A stretch of 64,000 bases of DNA from Stichopus chloronotus (GCA_021234535.1 CM037830.1:3136170-3200169), one strand, 5' to 3'; shown: positions 37,954 to 49,913, counted from the first letter of the stretch. The notes: a model not told the origin generated them from the sequence alone. Translations and numbers: made by a program.

Positions 37954-38255
37954 ATGACTCAGTTTCTTTGCAAACTCATGATTACAATTTTATTTACAAT
38001 TGTGAAGTTCATTCATATACTTTCTTCGTATGTCGTCAACATGGTTAAGTCATTCATCCCGATGGGTCGCACGCAGGTTAACTTAAGCACAACGCAGAAC
38101 TTTCTCACCATGAGAAACAAACTTTTCTGTAACTCCAACGAACATGACTGGCACAGTGTTTCATTAAGCGGTCACGGCAACCGTGGTGCTCAGATTCTAA
38201 TCACAATTACATCACGATGCCATACTTGCATGTCGTTCAGTGATAAAGTGATACG
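37954..38255 (+). CDS. Secreted FAMeT (Methyltransf_FA) domain protein, exon 1
   Basis: The exon runs from ATG, through 100 codons plus two bases, to donor ACG|GTAACC. Residues 8-28 are hydrophobic and probably a signal peptide or anchor; Met30 is an alternative start. From about residue 52 the sequence matches the FAMeT domain: LFCNSNEHDWHSVSLS corresponds to the F-x-V-x-A-x-x-D-A-H-x-x-L-S block, and SDKVIR to the x-S-V-I-R block. With exons 2 and 3 the protein is 204 residues. The domain was named from crustacean farnesoic acid O-methyltransferase, but it lacks a SAM-binding fold and its true role in most animals is unknown; in invertebrates it often occurs in extracellular proteins. All three junctions keep frame. 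Confidence 0.62.
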
Positions 38256-38462
38256 GTAACCTTGGCCTGGAGAATGACAATTATAAAATCACGTACACAG
38301 TCATAAAGGAACCATGTACTGCCTCTGATGTTTGATCTAACGATTGAGATTGAAAAAATACACTTTATTTTCCAGTATTGTTTTCCTGTTCTTCTTTAGA
38401 CAGTACAGTAACTCCAATTATGTCTTCTCTTTTTTCTTTGCTTTTTACCAACAACATGTTAG

Positions 38463-38548
38463 ACCGCTCTCCACATCAAGTACCATGACGTTGGTTTCAT
38501 ATTATACCTATTCAAGAGACGAATGGCTCTTTGACATCCATTTATTAG
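38463..38548 (+). CDS. Secreted FAMeT domain protein, exon 2
   Basis: This 86-base exon lies between a pyrimidine-rich stretch ending catgttag and the donor TTAG|GTATCG. Phases fit exon 1 (completing Arg101) and exon 3 (Gly130). It encodes PLSTSSTMTLVSYYTYSRDE then WLFDIHLL. The W-x-x-x-I run corresponds to the FAMeT strand F-W-I-x-W. An alternative acceptor at 38,399 has a better pyrimidine tract and the same phase, but would insert a stretch that is itself translated pyrimidine tract, so I prefer the later one. Confidence 0.55.
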
Positions 38549-40324
38549 GTATCGGAAGGCATGCGGACGGGTTGAATGATGACGTATTGTAGGCCAGTAT
38601 CCTCCTATCTAACGAATAGATGAATTGCAGCTCTCGATAAATTCACTCGTCCACGCCAGCCAGGAACGAGAAAGAAATACTATACAGGATACGGTGGTCC
38701 TCAGTTATAAAGAGAATAATTTCGAAAACACAATTGGCAGGCATGCACTTTAAGCAAAACCAAACCAAAAGTAAATGCAAGATAAGAACGATTCATAAAA
38801 AGTTTTCATGTAGTGAAATATATCATAGTGATAGTTTAATAGAAACAAACAATAGTGATGACATTGTTGCAAATTAACATAATGTACAGTGCAAAGAATA
38901 CTAAACCCCAAACATTGTATATCCATACCACTAAATTAATTGAACATGGTATAAAATAGTCATTCAATAACTACAGGCAAAGTATTATATTATTCCCCCA
39001 ATTCTCGAACAAACCATTGACTCGAAAAACAAAATAAAGCAAAAAACAGCGAAGCATGTTTTGTCAGTGTAAAGCTTATCATGGAGCTGCTATGCAGTAA
39101 TATATCAATTAAGATTTCAAACTTGTTTAAATGGAATCCACTGTGATTGGAAAACCACACGGTTTGAAAACTCAGAGTCCAATGTCCAATAAGTTTTACT
39201 ATGAAATATGTGCAACTGTTGCCAAGAGACTTTAATTTTGTTGTTCTTTTTCATATCAAATTTTGTTCTGCAGTTGCTAGTAATTTAAGACTCAACAGAA
39301 AAGGTGTACCTCCTCTACCTTTAACTTGCTGAATCCTCTCACGTGCCAAAGTCTGGTTTGCCAAAAATATAGTTGTGCATGAGGATCATGTTAAATTTAC
39401 AGGTACTAGTTCCATCAAGTGTAGACACAAGTTTTATCTCGGGAGAAGGACACAGGATGTATATCAGTTTAATCATAGGCTACTGATCTCAAGGAATAAA
39501 TTAATTTAATTTTCTCCTTGTTCAGTTGTCTAATCTTCAACATTTGTGACCCCTTCTCCAGCCTCTCGATATAAAACAATGAACACCACCTGTTAATAAT
39601 AATTATTTCATTCCACTGCAGCATTGTAACAGGGAGGATTGGGGATGAACGGGGGGGGGGGGGTAGGTATAGCCCAATGTTCATGAAGGATTCATTAGTA
39701 TCAAGGCAAAAGTGTTGTTTACACTTTGGCGTAACTGATATGGCACGTTATAGATCCTTTTAAAGTTGAAAAGAAACGTTATCTGTGCACAGAGGGATCC
39801 AACAATTTAGAAGTATTGTTTTGTACTTAAATATTCTTTGGTTAAACATTTTTTTTTTTTCAAATTGATATAGTGTTTGCAGTTGGTAAGCCACATGGGC
39901 TCCATTATGAACATTTCTGTTGTGAGTGACTGCGACGAAGTTCTCAGAATTACACTTGTTAGTGTTACATGTTCGCCCCAAACACATACTCCTATACTAC
40001 GCTCAACGTCATAGAACTTATTTTAGAAATAGTCATGGGGAGTCTGTATCACATACAGGTTGTCAAAATTATTTCACTTTCTCTGTCTCTCTTAACGGTA
40101 GGCCTACATAGGTAAGGTAATGTATATATTAATATAATGATTTAGTTCTAACAACAAAAATGTACTCTGAAGTCCGTTGAAACTGCTTAAAAGACTAACA
40201 TATTATAGTGCACCATATACGGTACTATACAATGGGTGTCACAATGTCACTGTTATATGAATATGAACAAACGTCACATCTATTAAATTTGCATTTTGGG
40301 GATTTCTTTTGTATAATGATATAG

Positions 40325-40551
40325 GAATAGCTATACACGATTGCGGTACAACTATATCGACTGATGGTCTGAACATGCTTTACATAACAGGATGGGTAAC
40401 AAAGAAATTTCATTGCACTGTTTGTGATTACCAATATTTCGAGATTGCTCACTCAAATTATGTCGAGGATATGACACTGAAATCGAGACATCAAGAAAAC
40501 TGTGTATCTCATCCCACTGATACATCAGTGACCGCCATCGTAAGTCAGTGA
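40325..40551 (+). CDS. Secreted FAMeT domain protein, terminal exon
   Basis: The exon starts after gatatag and ends with TGA. Joined to exon 2 it reads FDIHLLGIAIHDCGTTIS, matching the FAMeT pattern W-x-x-G-x-I-x-V-G. MLYITGWVTKKFHC follows, matching the v-G-x-x-T-G-W-G-x-x-G-x-W block. Cys appear at 136, 160, 163 and 189, suggesting disulphides and secretion. A TIMP assignment was considered because of the Cys-Gly pair, but the T-G-W block fits FAMeT better. Confidence 0.62.
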
Positions 40552-40996
40552 TGGAAATCCACAGTTTGAAGCGCATCAGACAGTCATACCACACATGGCA
40601 TTATTATTAACACTTACACGATAGACCACTTGATATTTTTTTAACCCCCTCCCCGTCCTGATGTATCGACTTATGAATGAAGACAACCCGTGACGTGTTA
40701 GCTGTGTGTGGTCTTAATTTTGAAGCTCCCATTGTTCGAGTAATAATAATATTCATAATCAGAGGTACACCGTGATTAATTTATCTGTATATCAATGTAT
40801 ACTTCTACACTGATGAAAGATAAGAAAGATGCCGGTAAAATCTAAACAGTTTGCTGTTTCTGTTTACCTTCAACCGAAGCATTTGTTTTTAATGTGTGTA
40901 TGTGTACAAACTGACCAATAATCATGTGACAAGTGTAGTTCAAAGGACCAATCACAGAGAAGTATATTTACAGAACTTTAAATCAGGACCATTTAC
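40552..40996. other. Short intergenic region before the poly-Asn secreted protein gene
   Basis: It should hold the 3' end of the FAMeT gene and the upstream promoter of the next gene. I see no clear AATAAA and no repeats. Confidence 0.4.
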
Positions 40997-41003
40997 TATA
41001 AAA
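40997..41003 (+). promoter_or_regulatory. TATA box of the poly-Asn secreted protein gene
   Basis: TATAAAA at 40,997 is followed about 32 bases later by a pyrimidine-A context (ttcatta, A at 41,029) that fits an initiator. This leaves a 5' UTR of about 80 bases before the ATG at 41,108. A canonical TATA box suggests regulated or tissue-specific expression. Confidence 0.6.
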
Positions 41004-41107
41004 GAAATATCTTGAGACAGACTTCTTCATTATTTTCGTCATAAATCGTCCCGTGCTTTACCACATCTTGCATCGAATCTCGTCATTACGCCTATATTTA
41101 CTTCAAG

Positions 41108-41374
41108 ATGAAGATTGTCTTTTGTTTAGCTGTTGTCTCTGTTTTCTTAATCACCTCCTTCCATCGATCCAAGGCTGAGCCGGAGGAGAACACCACCCCA
41201 CCAACTTTTCGTGATCTCTACAAGAGGATGGATGAAGTAGTGGGTGAGGAAAACCTCCAACTAGCCCGTCGAGCCAACAACAATAACAACAACAACAATA
41301 ATAATAACAACAACAATAATAATAACAACGGAGGCACCACAACCAGCAGTACCAGTGTCGTATTTACCCCTGAG
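41108..41374 (+). CDS. Secreted orphan protein with poly-Asn linker, exon 1
   Basis: This exon encodes 89 codons ending at GAG|GTAAGT. Residues 1-23 (MKIVFCLAVVSVFLITSFHR then SKA) form a clear signal peptide. The mature part has a short acidic start, a helix-like segment with FRDLYKRMDEVV, a dibasic Arg-Arg at 54-55, then 18 consecutive Asn (57-74, AAC/AAT codons) and a Gly/Thr/Ser stretch. With exon 2 the protein has 113 residues and ends CCPH. I do not recognise a family. The dibasic site before the Asn run could allow processing to peptides, but this is only a possibility. It lies among plus-strand secreted-protein genes. Confidence 0.75.
41276..41329 (+). repeat. (AAY)18 trinucleotide repeat in coding sequence
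   Basis: Eighteen AAC/AAT codons in a row encode Asn57-Asn74. The mixed codons make it an imperfect microsatellite, probably variable in length between individuals. Confidence 0.95.
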
Positions 41375-41527
41375 GTAAGTAGACAGTTATATTTTTAATT
41401 GTTACAGAATTATATATTTGTGTACAAGAAAAGATGTATATGTCTTCTGCTATAGAACAGTTTAATAGTAAACTACAAAATGCATGAAAGATATGTGTTG
41501 AAAATCGTTTCTATGTATGTCTTTGCC

Positions 41528-41906
41528 TTAAAAAAGGAGAAGTCCTTTGACAATATTAAATGAGAGACTAACATTTGGTGAACACCATCACCGAATTTCA
41601 TTGTAATATGTTGTTTACTTCCCAAGATATTGCAAGTGAATTTGAATGTTCACAAAAAAGTAACCAAGAGGGTGCCGTTTTGAGATTGTGATGACATAGC
41701 CGGACTACATGTGATTGAAAAGCTTCTGTTTTTCTTTATATTTACATTCAAATTAGGCAAAAATGGCAGCACCCACTGTCTAAATTTCAAAAGTGTGTGA
41801 CTGGGATAGGAAGCAATATCTCTGAACGAAAACTTTGGGAAGATGCTCGTCAAATACTTCTGTTTCAGTTTGAGAAATACATTCTCATTGTTTGCTACCT
41901 CTTTAA
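41528..41906. mobile_element. TTAA-flanked MITE, family C copy 2
   Basis: It is bounded by TTAA. The left end TTAAAAAAGGAGAAG resembles the inverted right end of copy 1 at 25,863. The internal sequence matches copy 1 over most of its length with many substitutions and deletions. It sits in the intron of the poly-Asn gene, about 150 bases past its donor. Confidence 0.65.
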
Positions 41907-43701
41907 GTGTACATATTGATGGGACTAAAATATGTACAATTTCTTTGAAGTCTATATGACGCATAATCAATTAGGATAGAGAGACGGGGTGGTAACTGGA
42001 GAAGAAGGGACTGTGCAAACGATGGGTAGCCTATAGGGTGACGGGGTTAAACATTGATGTAGTTATGAAAGTGAAGAAATTTATGTTTTTCTTACACACT
42101 ACCAAACAGGTGTTGCTGGTGTCCCCAATTATTATCAAAGGCATACGATGAGATGACTCCTTCTGGTCCTAGGTTCCCAATAGATGCTGAACTTTCCTCA
42201 CTGTATGACCTAGAAATGTGGTAAAACCTTCTGTAAAGAAAATGTCACTAAAATGATTGCATCCACGTGAAGTGGGGGTTAATGTGGGAGTCGTAAGTGC
42301 AGTAATTGCAGTTTCCTCATTGTTTGAAGTTCTTAGTTTTATCTGTTAGTGGCGCACTAGGCCTATGCCGCATGTCAGATCATTCAGTAGCCAACTCCCA
42401 GTTGCGGTGGCATGTCATGGGGTGAATTATTTTAAACTATAAGATATTGAAGAAAAAGTTAATCAATTGTTTAGTAAAGTGATAGGAAAGCAAATTAATT
42501 CAATATCTTAAGAAACTAAAAAGACAAAGCAGTCACAAGCGTGATTTAATTATCATTGTTGTCCCGAATCACCTTGTATGGGTAAAACGAAACATTCTAT
42601 GAATTTTTTCCCCACTGTTTCTTCTTTGAAATTAGGAATTGCAAAATATTTTAAAGTTTTATGAATGTAAAGAGCACCATTTACAAAACGTGAAATACGT
42701 CTGACAAATATATGAAACGTTTTGTTTTGTTTTTTCTTTTTTTTTTTCTTTTTTTTTTTTTGCGTTAAAAGTTCTTAGTCAATGTATCAACAAACACGAC
42801 GGATAAAATTTCCAGCCAAATTGCACATCAATCTAAGTTTGAATTACAAACAATATTGATTAGAAGGAAAAGTCCATGACGAAAGTTTCAGAATGAAGAG
42901 AAGAATCTGAAGCGCATAATAACGACCATCGACTCAGTGAGATGACTAATGGACCAACACCTTTCTGTATTGTTTTCTGGTAACAAGCAATAGTTTTGTC
43001 AGGCCCATAGATCTCTAGTGGGCAAAACAGAAATGGAGGAGGGGGAGGGGGGGGGGGTTGTTGCACAAGGCTCATAATATTAAGAATTTTCATCCCCCAA
43101 AATTCTTTAGGAGGACCTGATTTTCATAACTTTATTTATAGAGTAAGCAAAAATCACAGACACGAGGTTTTCCCAAAGCAATTTGTGTTTCCTTTGTTGC
43201 AACGTCATCGACCTCAAACACAAGTTCATATCGGGTGAAATTTCAAGACAATTTCCCTATGCGACTTGCCTTTAAAATTCGTAAATACTCGAGGGGCTTA
43301 AAACGCCAACCGAACGTAGCTAGGAAAAATTAAGTTTTGAGAAAATCAAGTTTGAAAATTTCCCAAATTTAAAGATCTGCTGAGGATCATCTGAATTATG
43401 TACCTCCATTCTTTTAAGGGGATGTCAGAAAATGGACATTTAAGTGTCCTATTAGTGTATAGATAAAGCAAGTTTACTGTAAATTAATCAATACTAATTA
43501 AGGCGCAAACTCATAAGACGCTATGGCAAATCACGAATCGCCTCAGTCCTAATGCGTTTTGAAATGCAATACATCATACGTTAGTATGTCACATCTGTGG
43601 AAATTTTACTTTCCGTTCATTTGTGGCACACAACGCTTGATACGACATTATGTCATACCATTTCCATCTCCACTTTGAACTGTAACAATGTCATACACCA
43701 C

Positions 43702-43722
43702 AAAAAAAAAAAAAAAAAAAAA
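43702..43722. repeat. Poly-A run
   Basis: 21 consecutive A. It could be the tail of a plus-strand retroposon, but no retroposon body or flanking duplication was recognised. Confidence 0.9.
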
Positions 43723-44003
43723 CAAACAAATACGACACCGTAATGTAAAACTTTACTTGCATAATATCTTATTGTAAATTACAAATGTAGTAATTTTTTA
43801 GCATCAATTGTTGATTGCAATAGCGTATGGGAAAATATAGCCTACCTGAGAACTACTGAAAAACTTGCTAAAAGAATAAAAGCAAACAAATGTAAAAGCA
43901 AACATACAGCAGGCAATACGACGACTAGGAACAACGATAAGATAAGTCCATTGAATAAGAATATGTGTGGGTCATACATTATCAGAGTAAATTCAAGAAA
44001 TTT

Positions 44004-44168
44004 TAACACCTAGTCCTCACAGAATTTACATAATGTGATATAATCGTGTCTCGAGATGACCTTTCCTACATGATAGAACATGACGTAATAGGCAGATATA
44101 CCATAATAGTTAGAGTAAAACCTCTCGAGAAGGGACAAACATGTATGATATTATGTGAGGATTAGCTT
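44004..44168. repeat. Interspersed repeat family E, copy 2
   Basis: Diverged copy of 31,132-31,296 in the same orientation; borders are approximate. Confidence 0.55.
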
Positions 44169-44508
44169 AATTTTAAGGTGCAGTGTGTAAATCTGCATTG
44201 AACATGAATGTGTGCGCATTTTCTTTTACATTTTGTTAACGTGCATGTCCTCAGGCATGTGTAACACGCATCAACCGGATTTGTTTTAATAAATGAGGTA
44301 ACATCCTGCAGAAACGGACCGTGATCCGGGTACTGAAGGATTTAGGGGCCTACATAAAAAATAGTGCTCTGTACGGTGCAGGAGTTTCTATATCCAAACC
44401 GTGAATAGAAAGAGCAACAGTGAAATGTCTGCGACACGTTCGCCACCTATCGGCGTTGAATCCGTCACTGGTAACTGTTCCTCCGTCATTATAACCTGAC
44501 GCAAGTTC

Positions 44509-44764
44509 TTAAAGGCTGTATTGCATCACCCTAAGCTATATTTTTACCTCCCTGAAAGGAAAATTCTCAACTGGTTCTAAGTTACAGTACTCTTAGATTG
44601 TCAGCAATTCGAAAGATGCAGAGCAGCTCGTATTACACAGCGCACACAGGGATCCATTGTTTTGATTACACATGTGGAGGAATGTAAGACAGGCTGAGGG
44701 CGGGACTAGAGGTAGGTGGTTGGGAGAATTGTAACTGTCTGGGGTGATGAATTACAGCCTTTAA
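44509..44764. mobile_element. TTAA-flanked MITE, family B copy 1
   Basis: The left end is TTAAAGGCTGTATTGCATCA and the right end, reverse complemented, is TTAAAGGCTGTAATTCATCA; they differ at two places. The element is 256 bp with no coding, and matches 49,914-50,213 at its ends and internally. Confidence 0.82.
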
Positions 44765-45794
44765 GTCATGTGTAGTACAGGTAATCAATACAACATCTGT
44801 ATAAAGTTTTACGGTAAACTGAATTTCTCCAACTAAGTTGTACGTCAAGTCCTTCTTGCAAAGTGACTGCTGGCCCACCAGAGAAATACCTAAGACACTA
44901 AAGGAACCCCTACTTCCGGACATTTATGTTATAACTCAAGTATGTATTTACTGAGCCATTCGTTCTTTGCGTTCGCCAAGAGTTCACATGCACCATTCTC
45001 CTTTGATGGCCTCTATTTCTGAAATACCATAGCAGATGAGAGTAAATCAGTACTGCTTGGACTTTATATAGTGCTGCCTTTTTCTTTTGGGGTTTTGTTA
45101 CTTGTTAAAGCAAACGTGCTATTCAAAGTTCGAAGGTCTTCCGATCTTTTAACGTACTGAGCCTTCTGAAACACTTTCTTCAAGGGTAAAGAATATATTT
45201 CTTCTTCGATTTATTATAATTATTACTAGTGAATTATGAGCTTTTGTTGATGTGCTGTGTCTACGTGAGATCGTACTACAATTTCTTCAATGGTTTGAAA
45301 CTTCAAATCCTTGTGTTTTGATGTAGGCTATGTAGAGAAGTGTAGAACGTTTGTTACACACAATAAAATATACCACCCCATACCAACTTGCTAACATACC
45401 ATTTCGCTACTGACATGGTAATTCCTGATCAAAATTTCCATCAACATCCTTTAAGTACATATCATCTATGTAAACGAAAAAAGAAATTCAAGTTTCCAAA
45501 GAAGGAACTAAAGAACCATAAGATTCGACGTAAACGTACGAAAAGCTGACTCAACGTATTCGGATTCAACAATGTCTCTTTTTACTGTACAGATATTGTT
45601 AACTTTAATATTTTATGTGTGATTTCAAATTAGTAGGTGTAAGCGGTGAGGCTGGGACTCTACCCACCCCCTACCGGTATAAACGTCTGTCATTTCCGGG
45701 TACAAGGTACACTATTTGGCAAATTTGTTTGAAACTTCCTAGGGAGATGCTAGAACAAGCCCTCCCCCTTTTCTACTCCGAGAATCGCCCTTGA

Positions 45795-46582
45795 CAGTGG
45801 CGTACCTAGGAATTTGTGGAGGGGGAGGCCGTAGCCTCTGCCGGAATTACTGCAATTGAAAGATCCTAGCGTAGCGCCACGATCGGTTGGCGCGGAGCGT
45901 ACAAGAAAGGTTTTGCTAGGGGGCTCGGGGGGGAGCATGCTTTCTCCGGAAAATTGTGAAATTTGCAGATCTCCTGCAATCTGGAGCACTTAAGAAGACC
46001 CTAAAAGACCTTCCAAGCGGAGGAGGTGCAAACTCGTGAAGACTATCTAAGCGGAGCGCCACCATCGGTTGGCGCGGAGCGTACAAGAAAATTTTGGGTT
46101 TTACAAACCCCCCAGATGGCCTGAAATAGCCCTTCCCAAGTTTTTTCAGCTGCATGAACCCAGCCTTGAAATATAAATCTCATGTCTACAATTTCTCAAT
46201 TACTGAGAAAATAATTAGTCAGTGAAAAATGAAGCAATGCCGAGATGAGCATTCAAAGAAACGTTTGGCTCTACAAACCACTCAGATAGATGAAAACTGC
46301 TCTTCCTGGGTGTTTAACATGCAGACATACATGCTCCCAACCCTGCATTCCACCCCTGCCTTGGTAGACCTGCCACATAAATTGAGGGAATTACTATTTA
46401 GCGATATCGCGGGGGAAAAAAAGCGAAAATGAGATCAAGCAGGGTCGCCCTGTTCGCCCTACTTTCCCTGGCTATGCCTATGCTCCTGGGTGTTTCTGGC
46501 GAAGTCTTAAAAAAAATACCACAATATGGCCGGGGGGGGGGGGGCGATTGCCTCCATCGCCCCTCCTTGGCTACGCGCCTGA
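45795..46582. mobile_element. Probable hAT-like element remnant with internal duplication
   Basis: CAGTGGCGTACCTAGG at the left and ttggctacgcgcctg at the right are loosely inverted. Inside, a block containing atcggttggcgcggagcgta occurs twice, at 45,871-45,908 and 46,054-46,090, each followed by caagaaa. The borders lack a clear target duplication, so the unit may be composite. The overlapping minus-strand frames are repeat translations. Confidence 0.45.
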
Positions 46583-47404
46583 GTAGACACTTTGGTAGTC
46601 GTGACGGTTTGAACAGGGCTTAAAATGCACCGACTGCACCCGACTACAATTGAACATATTTAATCGGGCCCGGCGACGGCTTACGACACAACTGAACTCT
46701 AGTCGTGGAACCGGTCGCACCGCAACGACCACAGCAGACGCGGTGGGTGGTCGCCGTCGTGTCGCAGCTTGTCGTGGCAGTGTGTCCCGTGCTTTTTATT
46801 GTATTTAGTTCAATGATATCCACAGCCACAATGACATAACCATGCATGCGCGTTTTTTAACTTATTATCTCATCACCCCACATAGTATATGTATCTAGTG
46901 AAGATATATTGTGGTCAGTTTGGGCCTGTATACATTTTATGACATAAGTGGAGAGGTTTTATCTTCCTGTTAAAAGTGAACGATATGTCAAGATAAAAAA
47001 ATATTTCATAGCTGACCCTTCAAACACATGGCTGGAAAAAATGGACCTCCCTCAACTTGGGGTGGGTCGTTCGAACGCTCCAACCCCCCTGGCTACGGGC
47101 CTGTACTCCCTCAAGTTTACCTATATACATATAGTAGGCCTATATTGATACTAATCATGTCAATTCCCGCTTATTTCTGATATTTTCAGCAAGTTATGCA
47201 ATATTTAAAAAAATGGGGAATGTGAGGGGGGCATGGCCCAATGCCCCCCCCCCTGTGTACGCTAGTGGCCCTTGATCACCGAATGATAACCATTGCGGGG
47301 CCAAAATCCTTCCTAAATAGGAGAACACCATTTCCCTATATGATCCCAGTTTATCCCAGGGTCACGTGAACAATAGTAATCTGTGTTTGTTCTTTTCTTT
47401 TCAG

Positions 47405-47479
47405 GAGTTGATGGCCATGTTCGAACGGATGCTGGCGATAATGGAGCACTTGAGTAATACAGCTTGTTGTCCTCACTAA
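47405..47479 (+). CDS. Secreted orphan protein with poly-Asn linker, exon 2 (terminal)
   Basis: The acceptor is tttcttttcag, phase 0 as exon 1 requires. It encodes 24 residues, ELMAMFERMLAIMEHL then SNTACCPH, and a TAA. The segment is an amphipathic helix candidate followed by a Cys pair at the extreme C-terminus, the only Cys of the mature protein. Across the junction the sequence reads FTPEELMAMFERM. Confidence 0.72.
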   Translation, partial: ELMAMFERMLAIMEHLSNTACCPH

Positions 47480-48834
47480 GCATAAATGTGTGACGATACA
47501 TCATCCAGCCAATCCCATCATCATGTGAACTCCATAAATATTCTTTTCTCCTTTCTGATTGGTTATGTTTGGCTGCTCGATAAGTGATATTTCTATCGGT
47601 GGCAGCCTACGTTTTAGCCTATACCTTTTACGAATTTTGTGTTACAGTTGATGTCATTAAAAATTTGAGTTGCACTGAAGAAAAATACATTTTACCCCTT
47701 TAAGTCAAGTGTATATATGGGCACAGTCATGCTTGAAACTGTGGTATGTGAGGTGAAAGTGTGGGGGGATACCGGGAATTACCCAGGCTGAAAAGGACCA
47801 CAAAAGTTTAATTGATCGTCTATGACTAAGTTTTCTTTGGATAGAATATACCCTATAGATCGTCGGAAATGACCTTGACAGGATTGACAAGTGCTCTTTT
47901 CATTCTTGCTACATCCCCCCCCCCCCCCCTCCGACAGCTCTCGGATGTGGTTTGGTGCAACAAAAGTATACGTTCGCAAAGTTAATTTTCTTCTAAACAA
48001 CAATGTAGGGGAGATCCCCGTGCACTCCCCCAGCCCTCTCCCCAATGTTGGATCAGCCATGAGGTGACTATTCTTTGTTATGTAGCAGTTAAGTCACATT
48101 TTTGAACCTCCTCTGGTTTCCAGTGCTTCAAGTGAGTTTCTCAGCGAATCACTGCGGGGGAAATAGTCTGAAGAGCTAATTTTTAAGCCAATACAGAATG
48201 ACTGCACCCTTAAGATGCTTAAAACTCCATAGTGATAGTCTTTGTCATCTTTCAGGATTTCGACAGGATAGTTTCATTGACACTGACAACTGAATTACCA
48301 CAGGCTAGCTATTAGTTTAACACTAAAATAAATCCTTCAGTGCTGATAAAAGAAGAAAGTATAGTTTTACCGATGAAAATCAAGCAAATATGAAAAATGT
48401 CTGGCAGAATAATGATGTACTTTTTTATTCCATAAAGCCCTCTTTATATACATATTTCTGTAACCTTGCCTTTCTTGAATACAAAACATTCCATAGCAAA
48501 GCAAATCATACCAATGCGCCACAGACCGATAATAAAACTAATAATATTTGACTTTAAAATGCTGCTTTGGTTATATGAGAATTATTATTTGTAGTATACA
48601 TGACATAAAAGCATGTTTTGAATATATCCAGGTACACAGGCATTTTCAAGCTTGGCATCATAATAATAGTTGTCACATAATATAAATTACTTCACTCCAG
48701 GCAATGATAGGCATTGGAACAACTTACAATCTAGGATGGGCGGTTAAAGGTATTGGGCAAAGATTCTCTTGAGATGTCACTACTCACACTGTGTACCAAT
48801 TACTTCAAGTTTGATTTGAAATGAAATGTAAAAT

Positions 48835-48933
48835 AGATCAACAATATCTCCAATAGATCGACAATATCTCCAATAGGTCAATAGTATCTCCAAATAGATC
48901 AGCAATATCTTCAATAAATTAACAATATCTCCA
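48835..48933. repeat. Minisatellite, unit about 20 bp, five copies
   Basis: Repeats of gatcaacaatatctccaata with small variations. Confidence 0.85.
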
Positions 48934-49913
48934 CCATTTTACCAGTATTTGAAAGGAACAACTCATCTAACTTTCAGGTTATTGAAAACAACACAATAAT
49001 TCAGCCCTTAATTACAATACAGCCTCTTGAGGGATGTGAACCCTGAATCTACTCGACCCATTATAACCATGGCCTCTTGTTGTCGCTTTCTCTTTAGCAT
49101 CACAAAAGAAGCTTCAAATTAAATTTAAAATACTGATGAGAAAGACTCCATGGTCTATGGCAGACATGTTAGTATCATAGAGAAGGATATAAGAACTAAA
49201 GAACAGACTTGAAATAGCACATACAAAATAGCAGGTGTGATCCCATAGGGAGCATTATGATCTGGGCAAAGCATGATGGACCATACAGCTACCAGCAGGT
49301 TGCCCAGACTGGTTAGGCTAATCACAATAGTTGCACTGTGATAGGATTGCTCCATGCAATGACAGCTGTTTGGTGAGTCAGACCTCTAGTTCTAATATCC
49401 TTCTCTATGGGTAGAATCTTTGTCTATTGACCATACATTACAATATACCGAATGACAAAAGTCACATCTTTGGCAAACTACACACACGTCTGACTCGCGA
49501 TGTTGAAGGTCCAGGCCCACAGAGCATGGAGAGATCCAAGAAGAGCAACAAAGTACATTGATGGTAACATGAAAGCACCATCATTGTTTAAAAGAAAGCA
49601 CCACCATTACTGCCCAAATAGGCAGTGCACCATAATCGACAAACATATAGTGTTGTCAATGAGTTACCACTGAATACATCCAAGCAAATGCTTACTACAA
49701 ATGTGTGAGAAGAACAAAACTAAGTATTTCTAAGTGTCTACGATACATGGAGAGTAGCATTTCTGTTTTACAGGGGTATACATATCGAGAGCACTATCAT
49801 ATATCACTTAATTGTTTTTATGATGTTGTTAAAGTAAGGCAATTTATGCTCTCTCTTTTTCCCAGTAAAACTTTTCACATACAAGACTTTGACACTGTAA
49901 TCCTGGTAGAGTT

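Larger units (their letters stand above)
41375..47404. other. 6.0 kb intron of the poly-Asn secreted protein gene
   Basis: The intron holds a TTAA MITE (41,528), a T-rich tract (42,721-42,762), a poly-A run (43,702-43,722), repeat family E copy 2, a TTAA MITE (44,509), and a complex GC-richer block from 45,795 to about 47,260 with hAT-like CAGTGGCG and GGCTACGCGCC ends. I see no gene on either strand. Confidence 0.6.

Noticed and set aside
40325..40551. Assignment of this exon to a third TIMP-like gene
   Set aside because: The Cys-Gly pair looked TIMP-like, but the joined three-exon protein has the FAMeT blocks and lacks a Cys-x-Cys N-terminus.
45750..46155. Two overlapping minus-strand Pro/Arg-rich frames
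   Set aside because: They are translations of the duplicated GC-rich block in a transposon remnant.
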